22,736 bases of DNA, taken from assembly GCA_959604655.1 (NCBI GenBank), contig CAUHCL010000024.1, positions 1 to 22,736 of the forward strand, in the 5' to 3' direction. Of this stretch, positions 17,317-22,736 are shown one piece after another; positions within the stretch are counted from its first letter, which is position 1, and the number at the start of each line of letters is the position of its first letter. The stretch comes from an uncultured Alistipes sp. Its GTDB lineage: Bacteria > Bacteroidota > Bacteroidia > Bacteroidales > Rikenellaceae. The notes under the pieces are model-generated. The model saw only the letters and a program-made list of their open reading frames with translations, had not been told where the DNA came from and searched no databases. The position numbers and the translations under genes are program-made.

Positions 17317-17600
17317 ACCCTGATCAAGGGATAAACGCCGCGCGACATAACTGTTTATAATGATGCCGCGGGCCTCCTTTTGCTTACAAATCGCATTCTT
17401 TGGTCATTCGCGACATTACGGATCGAAAGTTTCGGGGCTAAATGCCGATTTTTCAGGACTATATCTCATTGCTTTTGTATCTGCAAAAGTAACATAAAAA
17501 ATTTATTTATATTCTGTTCGGTCGTTATTTATGTTCCATATGGTGGCAAATGCGCATTATTATGCATTTATTATTCCATATTTTACCTTATATATTATGG
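17317..17600. other. AT-rich intergenic stretch, no gene seen
   Basis: No convincing coding frame or RNA gene is visible. The part from about 17460 to 17600 is clearly richer in A and T than anything else in the window. A minus-strand -7-like TACTTTTG (complement of 17484-17491) has no -33 partner, and AATGCGCATT (17547-17556) is a short palindrome. It may be regulatory or a relic. Confidence 0.4.
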
Positions 17601-17647
17601 TTCGCGTCGCTGCGGTTATGAAACGTAACGCCGCGACGCGAAGAAAT

Positions 17648-17679
17648 GCAGTCCGCAGGACTGCGCGGGCCGCAGCCTC
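17648..17679 (+). repeat. Hairpin plus GCGGGCCGCAG unit, copy 1
   Basis: A 7-bp hairpin (17648-17664, loop GCA) is followed directly by GCGGGCCGCAGCCTC at 17665-17679. The same 15 bases occur on the other strand at 22627-22641, again next to a 7-bp hairpin. Confidence 0.8.
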
Positions 17680-17902
17680 TGCCCCGCGGAGGCCCGCAAC
17701 TCACTTTACGTTCGTCTGCGCCCTCCGCAGGCTGCGACCCGAAAACATTTTATTAATACACACGCGCCAGCCCATCCCGCGGCAGAAGCGATTTCGGACA
17801 AAGGGCGGCCGTGGCGACGGAGCGTAAAGAATCGGAAATCTTTTGATTGCTTCAAAAGTGCCGCAGGCATCCGATTCAGCGAAGGCGCAAGGACGACCCC
17901 GA

Positions 17903-17926
17903 AATCGTTTCCCCGCGGCGGTTTTT
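17903..17926 (+). repeat. Composite element module 1, copy 1
   Basis: A 24-base block beginning AATCGTTTC and ending CCGCGGCGGTTTTT. Its reverse complement is at 22713-22736 with one difference (the tenth base, C here and A there). Confidence 0.85.
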
Positions 17927-18010
17927 AACTGCGCTGCGCTTGTTTTCCTCCTTCGCGCCTCGGCAATTCATGCAAGCATGATTGCTCTCGGCTTGGCGTC
18001 GGTTCGCGCT

Positions 18011-18030
18011 ACCTTTTGACGTCAAAAGGT
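18011..18030. repeat. Composite element module 2, copy 1: 20-base perfect palindrome
   Basis: ACCTTTTGAC is followed directly by its own reverse complement. The outer part, ACCTTTTG and CAAAAGGT, recurs as hairpin arms at 22683-22710. It could be a protein-binding site or a cruciform. Confidence 0.85.
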
Positions 18031-18116
18031 GGCATAATTATCGGTTGAGATGCCAATCCTCACTTACGTTCGGTGGCATGACGACCTATATTTTCATAAA
18101 ACAGGCGTTACGCCTG

Positions 18117-18146
18117 CGACTCGCAGAGTCGTGCGGGCCGCAGGCC
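18117..18146 (+). repeat. Composite element module 3, copy 1 (hairpin plus GCGGGCCGCAG)
   Basis: CGACTC and GAGTCG pair around GCA, followed after one base by GCGGGCCGCAGGCC. This is the third instance of the hairpin plus GCGGGCCGCAG unit in the window. It lies in the same order and relative orientation to modules 1 and 2 as in the copy at the right end. Confidence 0.8.
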
Positions 18147-18232
18147 ACGGCCCGAAAACTTTCCCTCTACGACGTCTGCGGCTCTTTGAGCCGCGCAGTT
18201 CGCTGCCCGAACAACTTCGCCGCTGCGCGGCG

Positions 18233-18283
18233 TTATCTTCGGCGGCTCGCGCAAAGCGCGACCCCCGCAGCCGCCGAAGATAA
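18233..18283. repeat. Large nested hairpin, 15-bp perfect outer stem
   Basis: TTATCTTCGGCGGCT at 18233-18247 and its exact complement at 18269-18283 enclose a second hairpin, CGCGC at 18248-18252 with GCGCG at 18256-18260. Downstream is a run of eight C (18290-18297) rather than T, so it is not a normal plus-strand terminator. Confidence 0.8.
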
Positions 18284-18365
18284 ATTTTACCCCCCCCGTC
18301 CCCCCGCCTTATCCGCTCCCGATTGTGGCGAATTTGTCCGTTTGGAAAGAAAGCGTCGGCATTTC

Positions 18366-18396
18366 TTTGTCGTTTCGATATTAAATCTTACCTTTG
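18366..18396 (+). promoter_or_regulatory. Predicted promoter of the oxidoreductase/DUF1080 operon
   Basis: TTTG at 18366-18369 and TACCTTTG at 18389-18396 match both Bacteroidota promoter boxes exactly, with the canonical 19-base spacer. Transcription would begin near 18403, about 55 bases before the ATG. Confidence 0.8.
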
Positions 18397-18405
18397 GTAA
18401 AATTT
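18383..18405. promoter_or_regulatory. Inverted repeat over the -7 box, possible operator
   Basis: AAATCTTACC (18383-18392) and GGTAAAATTT (18396-18405) are complementary in 9 of 10 positions around a TTT spacer. The repeat covers the -7 box and the likely start site, where a repressor would block transcription. Part of the symmetry comes from the -7 box itself. Confidence 0.4.
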
Positions 18406-18457
18406 ACACTCCGACCTGAAACTTCCGAAAGAAACCGTTATCCAAATACAAAAAATT

Positions 18458-19738
18458 ATGGCAATCAACAGAAAAGACTTTCTAAAGACCTTGGGCGGCA
18501 TGGCGCTGTTCACCATCGTTCCGCGCCGCGTGCTCGGAGGCCCGGGTCATGTGGCCCCCAACGACCAGCTGACCAAGGGTATCATCGGCATGGGAGGCAT
18601 CGGCTTCAGCGAGAACCACTTCTCGAGCAGCGAGGCTTGCCGACTGGTAGCCATGTGCGACGTCGACAGCGAGCACCTCAAAAAGGGCGTCACGCTGGCC
18701 AAGAGCCGCCTGAACGAGACCGTCACGGGATACCATTTCTACCGCGACCTTATCAACGACCCCAACGTCGACGTGGTACACATCGCCACTCCGCCCCACT
18801 GGCACGGAATCATGGCCGTGGAGGCCGCCAAGGCTGGCAAGGACATCTGGTGCGAGAAACCCATGACGCGTACCATCGGCGAGGGCAAGCGCGTGATGGA
18901 GGCCGTGCGTCAGAACAACCGCATATTCCGCCTCAACACGTGGTTCCGCTTCAAGGACACCTTCTACGGACTGGGCACCACCGTTAAGCCCCTCAAGAAG
19001 CTGGTCGACAGCGGCATGCTGGGCTGGCCTCTGAAGGTCACCATCTCGGGCTACACGGGCTTCAACTGGAAATTCTTCTGGGTGGGCAAGGAGAATCTCG
19101 CTCCGCAGCCTGTACCCAAGCAGCTCGACTACGATCTGTGGCTGGGTCCCGCGCCCTACAAGCCCTATAACGAGCACCGCACCCACCAGACCTTCCGCGG
19201 TTACTGGGACTACGACGGCGGCGGTCTGGGCGATATGGGCCAGCACTACATCGACCCCGTGCAGTACATCCTGGGCAAGGACAACACCTCGCCCGTGAAG
19301 GTCGAGGTGGACGCTCCGCAGCAGCACCCCGACGCCATCGGCACGTGGCGCAAGATCGTCTACACCTACGACGACGGCTGCCAGATCATCCTCCAGGGCG
19401 AGGCCCACGGCGATCCCACGGCCCCCTATATCGAGGGTCCCAAGGGTAAGGTATACCAGGGCTTCAACTGCACCATCCCCAACGTGATGGATAAACTCTC
19501 GGAGCTGCCCGATCCCGAACCGCAGAACACCGACTTCATCAAGTGTATCCACACCCGCGAGAAGTTCGCCCTGAACGAGATCAACGGCTTCCGCTCGGCC
19601 ACCATAGTCAACATGGGCGTATGCGCGCTGCGTCTGAACCGCACGCTCGAATTCGACCCCGTGAAGTTGCAGTTCATCGGCGACGATGCGGCCAACGCGC
19701 TCATCGACCAGCCCATGCGCGCACCGTGGAAAATCTAA
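18458..19738 (+). CDS. Gfo/Idh/MocA-family oxidoreductase with Tat-like leader
   Basis: This 426-residue NAD(P)-dependent oxidoreductase probably acts on a sugar or glycoside. The N-terminus (NRKDFLKTLGGMALFTI) resembles the Tat signal common in exported Bacteroidota members, but it has Arg-Lys instead of twin Arg, so export is likely rather than certain. The Rossmann fold has GMGGIG at 44-49 and an acidic CDVD at 67-70. ATPPHWHG at 110-117 and CEKPM at 132-136 carry the family EKP motif with catalytic Lys134. GGGLGDMGQHYIDPVQ at 254-269 supplies the substrate-site Asp259 and His263. It has its own promoter and is followed after 26 bases by a HEAT-DUF1080 gene. Together they suggest oxidation of a glycoside at C3 followed by hydrolysis of the 3-keto product. 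The exact substrate is unknown. Confidence 0.9.
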   Translation: MAINRKDFLKTLGGMALFTIVPRRVLGGPGHVAPNDQLTKGIIGMGGIGFSENHFSSSEACRLVAMCDVDSEHLKKGVTLAKSRLNETVTGYHFYRDLINDPNVDVVHIATPPHWHGIMAVEAAKAGKDIWCEKPMTRTIGEGKRVMEAVRQNNRIFRLNTWFRFKDTFYGLGTTVKPLKKLVDSGMLGWPLKVTISGYTGFNWKFFWVGKENLAPQPVPKQLDYDLWLGPAPYKPYNEHRTHQTFRGYWDYDGGGLGDMGQHYIDPVQYILGKDNTSPVKVEVDAPQQHPDAIGTWRKIVYTYDDGCQIILQGEAHGDPTAPYIEGPKGKVYQGFNCTIPNVMDKLSELPDPEPQNTDFIKCIHTREKFALNEINGFRSATIVNMGVCALRLNRTLEFDPVKLQFIGDDAANALIDQPMRAPWKI

Positions 19739-19764
19739 CGCTAACCTCAAAACACCAAAGATCA

Positions 19765-22548
19765 ATGAAAAGACTATTCATTATATTGACCCTGGCGGCA
19801 TCGATGGCCTTCACGGCCGTCCATGCTCAGGATGCGCGAGGCCGCGTCACCTCGACCATCGTCGCCGACGCGCTGGCTCAGTTGCCTGCCGAGACGCCCG
19901 ATAATTACAACCAAATCATGGGCGAGCTGGCCGCCACAGGCAGCGAGGGCATACAGATGCTCGGCTCGATGCTCAAACCCGCAGGCGAAGGGGTGAAGAA
20001 CTCGACCATAGAATACGCACTCAACGGCGTGGCCGCCTATGTGTCGAAAGACCATGAGGCGCTTCGCGGCGGCGTGCGCGAAGGCCTGAAGGCCGCAGTG
20101 GCCAAGGTGGGCGACAATCCCAACAAGGCGTTCCTTATGACGGTGCTGGAGCAGTGCGCCACGGCCGACGACGCCCCGTTCTACGCGGGTCTGCTCGGCG
20201 ACGAGTATCTGGGCAACTTCGCGGCACGCGCGCTGGCCTCGATCGCAGGTACCGAGGACGTTGTGCTGGAGCTCATGCAGAGTCAGAACGACAACGGCCT
20301 GAGCAAGGCCCTGCTGGCACAGATAGCATCGTACAAGCACCATTTCCACGGTGCGGAGGATATCCTCATCGAGTGGGCCAAGAGCGCCACTCCCGAGGAA
20401 GCCGTACATATTTATAATGCGCTTGCCCTGAGCGGCGGCGAGAAGGCTGCCAAGGTGCTGGGCGCGGCCGCCAAGGCTGCGGGCTACACCTTCGAGCAGA
20501 CCGACGCCTACGGCGCATACCTCATCCTGCTCAACGGCCACCTGATGAAGCACAGCCCCAAGGCTGTGGAGAGCGCCGCCAAGCAGATGATGAAGTTCGG
20601 CAAGAGCAACGTGCGTCTGGCGGGACTGGACCTGTTGGTGCAGCTCAAGGGCGAGGCCGTTACTCCGCTGGTGGTGAAGGCCCTTTCGGATAAGTGCCGC
20701 GAGTACCGTTACGGTGCCATGCGTGCCGCCGAGGCGTTCGCCGATGACAAGACCTATGCCGCCGTGGCTGCCGCCATGCCCCGTCTGGGCGACGATGCCA
20801 AGATAGACGTAATCAACTGGCTGGGCGCCAACCACGCCGCATCGCAGATCGACGCCGTGTGCGCGCAGATCTCGAACCCCAATGCCGAGATAGCCGTGGA
20901 GGCCATCGAGGCCGCGAGCCGCATAGGCGGTGAGAAGGCTCTCAAGGCCATCCTCGCCAAGGTGGAGACGCTCGACAATTCGGACAAAGAGCTGCTGACC
21001 GTGGTGCACAACGCGCTCCTCTCGTTCAACGGCAAGATCAACGAAGGCATCGTCGAGGCTCTGGACGGTAACCAGATCAGCAAGGCCATGGCTTACGGTG
21101 TGCTGAACACCCGCCGCATCCCCGAGGCTGCCGCCAAGGTTTTGGCCGCTGCCCAAGCGGGCGACGAGGCTGCTATCGCCGTTCTGCCCAACGTGGTAAG
21201 CGAGAAGGACTTCGACGCCGTATGCAGCATGCTGGAGGCAGGCAAGAGCGTAAGCACGGCCGTCAACAAGGCCATTCAGGACAAACCCGCCGCCGAGCAG
21301 GTGAAAATGATCGAGGCCCGCATGGCCAAGGCGGGCGACAACAAGCATCTCTACTATCCCGTTCTGGCCGCCACGGGTTCTGCCGAGGTGATCCCCATGC
21401 TGGTGGAGGGATATAAGGCGGGCAACAAGCAGAATGCTGCTTTCGCAGGCATGATGATGGTCAACGACGCTGCCATGATACAGCCCATGTACGACATCGC
21501 CGCATCGAACGCCGACCTCAAGTCGCAGGCTCTCGGCCGTTACATACAGTTGGTGGGTGCTTCGAAGCTCAACGGCGAGCAGAAGTACATGAAGTACCGT
21601 CAGGCTCTCGAACTCGACCCCGTAACGGAGCTCAAGAACCGCGCTCTGCGCGCCCTGTCGGCCACGCAGACCTACCAGGGCATGATGCTCGCTGCCGAGT
21701 ATCTCGACACCGAGGCCACGGCGCAGGCTGCGGCCAACACCGTGCTGGAGATCGCCACCAAGCATCCCGAGTTTTACAGCGCCGAGGTGAAGGCTCTGCT
21801 CGAAAAGGTGGGTGCGACGCTCAACGACGGCGACGCCGTTTACAAGCGCAAGGATATCGAGAAGTTCATCTCGGAGAACAAGGAGCGCGAGTCGCACTCG
21901 ATCGTATCGAAACTCACCCCCGAGGAGGAGGCCGAGGGTTACGAGATGCTCTTCGACGGCGTGTCGATGGACAAGTGGCAGGGCAACACCACCGCCTACC
22001 AGCCCATCGACGGCTACATGTACGTGACCGCATCGTACGGCAGCACGGGCAACCTCTATTCGGTTAAGGAGTACGACGACTTCGTGCTGCGCTTCGAGTT
22101 CTGCTTCGACCGCGCGGGCGTCAACAACGGCGTGGGCATCCGTACCCCGATGGGCGTGGACGCCGCATACCACGGCATGGAGATACAGATCCTCGACCAC
22201 GACGACCCCATCTACGCCAACCTGCGCGAGTATCAGGTTCACGGTTCGGTCTACGGCATCATCCCCGCCAAGCGCATCGTATCTCCCGAGTTGGGTGTAT
22301 GGAACACCGAGGAGATCCGCGCCAAGGGCGACCACATCACCGTGATCGTCAATGGCGAAGTGATCGTCGACGGCAACATCCGCAAGGCCTGCAAGGGTCA
22401 TAACGTGGCTCCCGACGGCAGCAACAACAATCCCTACACGGTCGATCACCTCAACCACCCGGGTCTGTTCAACAAGAAGGGCCACATCGGCTTCCTGGGC
22501 CACGGACAGGGTATCAAGCTGCGCAACGTGCGTATCAAGGAGCTCTAA
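19765..22548 (+). CDS. Exported HEAT-repeat protein with C-terminal DUF1080 (3-keto-glycoside hydrolase-like) domain
   Basis: This protein has 927 residues from the ATG at 19765; the frame is open further upstream inside the oxidoreductase gene. The chosen ATG gives a standard signal peptide, MKRLFIILTL to about VHAQ (residue 22). Residues about 30-710 are a long run of helical pairs of HEAT/ARM type. Residues about 725-927 are DUF1080 (Pfam 3-keto-disaccharide hydrolase): LFDGVSMDKW at 729-738, YDDFVLRFEF, GVNNGVGIRTPMG, HGMEIQILDHDD at 803-814, HGSVYGI at 826-832, and the closing GHIGFLGHGQGIKLRNVRIKEL. The family cleaves glycosidic bonds of 3-keto sugars made by Gfo/Idh/MocA partners, which fits the gene just upstream. 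The HEAT region may scaffold a complex. A terminator follows directly. Confidence 0.87.
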   Translation: MKRLFIILTLAASMAFTAVHAQDARGRVTSTIVADALAQLPAETPDNYNQIMGELAATGSEGIQMLGSMLKPAGEGVKNSTIEYALNGVAAYVSKDHEALRGGVREGLKAAVAKVGDNPNKAFLMTVLEQCATADDAPFYAGLLGDEYLGNFAARALASIAGTEDVVLELMQSQNDNGLSKALLAQIASYKHHFHGAEDILIEWAKSATPEEAVHIYNALALSGGEKAAKVLGAAAKAAGYTFEQTDAYGAYLILLNGHLMKHSPKAVESAAKQMMKFGKSNVRLAGLDLLVQLKGEAVTPLVVKALSDKCREYRYGAMRAAEAFADDKTYAAVAAAMPRLGDDAKIDVINWLGANHAASQIDAVCAQISNPNAEIAVEAIEAASRIGGEKALKAILAKVETLDNSDKELLTVVHNALLSFNGKINEGIVEALDGNQISKAMAYGVLNTRRIPEAAAKVLAAAQAGDEAAIAVLPNVVSEKDFDAVCSMLEAGKSVSTAVNKAIQDKPAAEQVKMIEARMAKAGDNKHLYYPVLAATGSAEVIPMLVEGYKAGNKQNAAFAGMMMVNDAAMIQPMYDIAASNADLKSQALGRYIQLVGASKLNGEQKYMKYRQALELDPVTELKNRALRALSATQTYQGMMLAAEYLDTEATAQAAANTVLEIATKHPEFYSAEVKALLEKVGATLNDGDAVYKRKDIEKFISENKERESHSIVSKLTPEEEAEGYEMLFDGVSMDKWQGNTTAYQPIDGYMYVTASYGSTGNLYSVKEYDDFVLRFEFCFDRAGVNNGVGIRTPMGVDAAYHGMEIQILDHDDPIYANLREYQVHGSVYGIIPAKRIVSPELGVWNTEEIRAKGDHITVIVNGEVIVDGNIRKACKGHNVAPDGSNNNPYTVDHLNHPGLFNKKGHIGFLGHGQGIKLRNVRIKEL

Positions 22549-22569
22549 CCGTTCCGCTTTCGCTACATC

Positions 22570-22602
22570 ACCGCCCGAGACGATTTCTCGGGCGGTTTTT
22601 TT
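22570..22602 (+). terminator. Rho-independent terminator of the oxidoreductase/DUF1080 operon
   Basis: ACCGCCCGAGA (22570-22580) pairs perfectly with TCTCGGGCGGT (22586-22596) around a five-base loop and runs into seven T. It lies 22 bases after the DUF1080 stop codon. Confidence 0.92.
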
Positions 22603-22626
22603 GTTGCGGTGCGGGTACTCGGGCGG

Positions 22627-22659
22627 GAGGCTGCGGCCCGCGCGACTCTAACGAGTCGC
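22627..22659 (-). repeat. Composite element module 3, copy 2 (inverted)
   Basis: A 7-bp hairpin, GCGACTC/GAGTCGC (22642-22659, loop TAAC), adjoins the complement of GCGGGCCGCAGCCTC (22627-22641). Those 15 bases are identical to 17665-17679. Confidence 0.85.
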
Positions 22660-22682
22660 AGTCTTCCATGATTATTTTATCC

Positions 22683-22710
22683 GTTACCTTTTGTGCGGAC
22701 AAAAGGTAAC
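22683..22710. repeat. Composite element module 2, copy 2: 12-bp hairpin
   Basis: GTTACCTTTTGT and ACAAAAGGTAAC are perfect complements around a GCGG loop. The ACCTTTTG/CAAAAGGT core is shared with the palindrome at 18011-18030. It is too far from a coding end, and lacks a T-run, to be read as a terminator. Confidence 0.85.
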
Positions 22711-22712
22711 CG

Positions 22713-22736
22713 AAAAACCGCCGCGGTGAAACGATT
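22713..22736 (-). repeat. Composite element module 1, copy 2 (inverted, reaches window end)
   Basis: The reverse complement matches 17903-17926 in 23 of 24 bases. The element probably continues beyond the window. Confidence 0.85.

Larger units (their letters stand above)
17601..18283. repeat. Hairpin and palindrome mosaic
   Basis: At least ten separate inverted repeats lie end to end. The clearest: 17601-17609 with 17634-17642 (9 bp); 17648-17664 (7 bp); 17671-17678 with 17729-17736 (8 bp); 17829-17836 with 17870-17877 (8 bp), nesting 17840-17846 with 17852-17858 (7 bp); 17969-17974 with 17977-17982 (6 bp); 18011-18030 (20-base perfect palindrome); 18117-18131 (6 bp); 18178-18194 (7 bp); 18218-18232 (6 bp); and 18233-18247 with 18269-18283 (15 bp perfect, nesting a CGCGC/GCGCG hairpin). 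Short frames crossing it have no family resemblance and are taken as non-coding. It looks like an assembly of dispersed palindromic units. Confidence 0.75.

Noticed and set aside
14266..17334. A 1022-codon open frame on the plus strand across the TonB receptor gene
   Set aside because: It is antisense to a receptor with clear domains. Its translation is low-complexity, rich in Val, His, Arg and Gly, as expected for the reverse complement of high-GC coding sequence. The same holds for other long antisense frames, such as 45-1520, 2342-4057 and 19774-22503.
17601..18283. CRISPR array or integron-like attachment sites
   Set aside because: There is no regular repeat-spacer periodicity, the units differ in length and sequence, and no cas, integrase or recombinase gene is near.
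18290..18297. Eight-C tract upstream of the oxidoreductase promoter as a phase-variable promoter element
   Set aside because: It lies about 70 bases upstream of the -33 box and outside the spacer, so length changes would not alter promoter spacing.
17982..18419. A 145-codon open frame in the intergenic region
   Set aside because: It runs straight through several palindromes and the promoter of the next operon, shows no family resemblance and has a repeat-derived composition. I treat it as spurious.
19543..19764. N-terminal extension of the HEAT-DUF1080 protein upstream of 19765
   Set aside because: It lies inside the oxidoreductase gene in another frame, and the ATG at 19765 begins a textbook signal peptide.

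Overview
The window looks like a chromosomal segment of a GC-rich Bacteroidota, most likely Alistipes or another member of the Rikenellaceae. The evidence is TAnnTTTG-type promoter boxes, a TonB-dependent receptor with an N-terminal carboxypeptidase-D-like domain, DUF4876 and DUF6850 outer-membrane proteins, gingipain-like (C25) proteins and a HEAT-DUF1080 protein. Base composition (clearly above 55% GC by eye) and codon use are even across all genes, so nothing marks a recent import. The genus is an inference.

Layout. (1) 60-4693, plus strand: a compact housekeeping operon of xseA, xseB, a zinc-knuckle SAM methyltransferase and a long RelA/SpoT-family (p)ppGpp enzyme. It ends in a strong bidirectional terminator shared with the convergent operon on the other side. 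(2) 4724-17238, minus strand: a six-gene envelope operon. In transcription order it encodes a TonB-dependent receptor, a DUF4876 lipoprotein, a DUF6850 outer-membrane barrel, and three tandem paralogues with the architecture signal peptide, gingipain-like C25 caspase fold, HEAT-type helical repeats. (3) 17239-18457: a 1.2-kb divergent intergenic region. It holds the two outward-facing promoters and, between them, a dense mosaic of hairpins and palindromes. (4) 18458-22548, plus strand: a two-gene operon with a Tat-like Gfo/Idh/MocA oxidoreductase and an exported HEAT-DUF1080 protein (3-keto-glycoside hydrolase family), closed by a terminator. (5) 22603-22736: a second, inverted copy of the composite palindromic element seen in region 3, running off the window.

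How the parts may work together. The minus-strand operon reads as a surface acquisition system: receptor plus lipoprotein plus barrel bind and import something, and the three exported C25-HEAT proteins plausibly cut or process it. This is the best candidate for an undescribed system. The receptor gene also carries a nine-G tract in frame, which could make the first gene of the operon phase-variable. The two-gene sugar operon fits the oxidise-then-hydrolyse route in which a dehydrogenase makes a 3-keto-glycoside and a DUF1080 enzyme cleaves it. The RelA/SpoT protein keeps its synthetase signature but has lost key residues of its hydrolase site.
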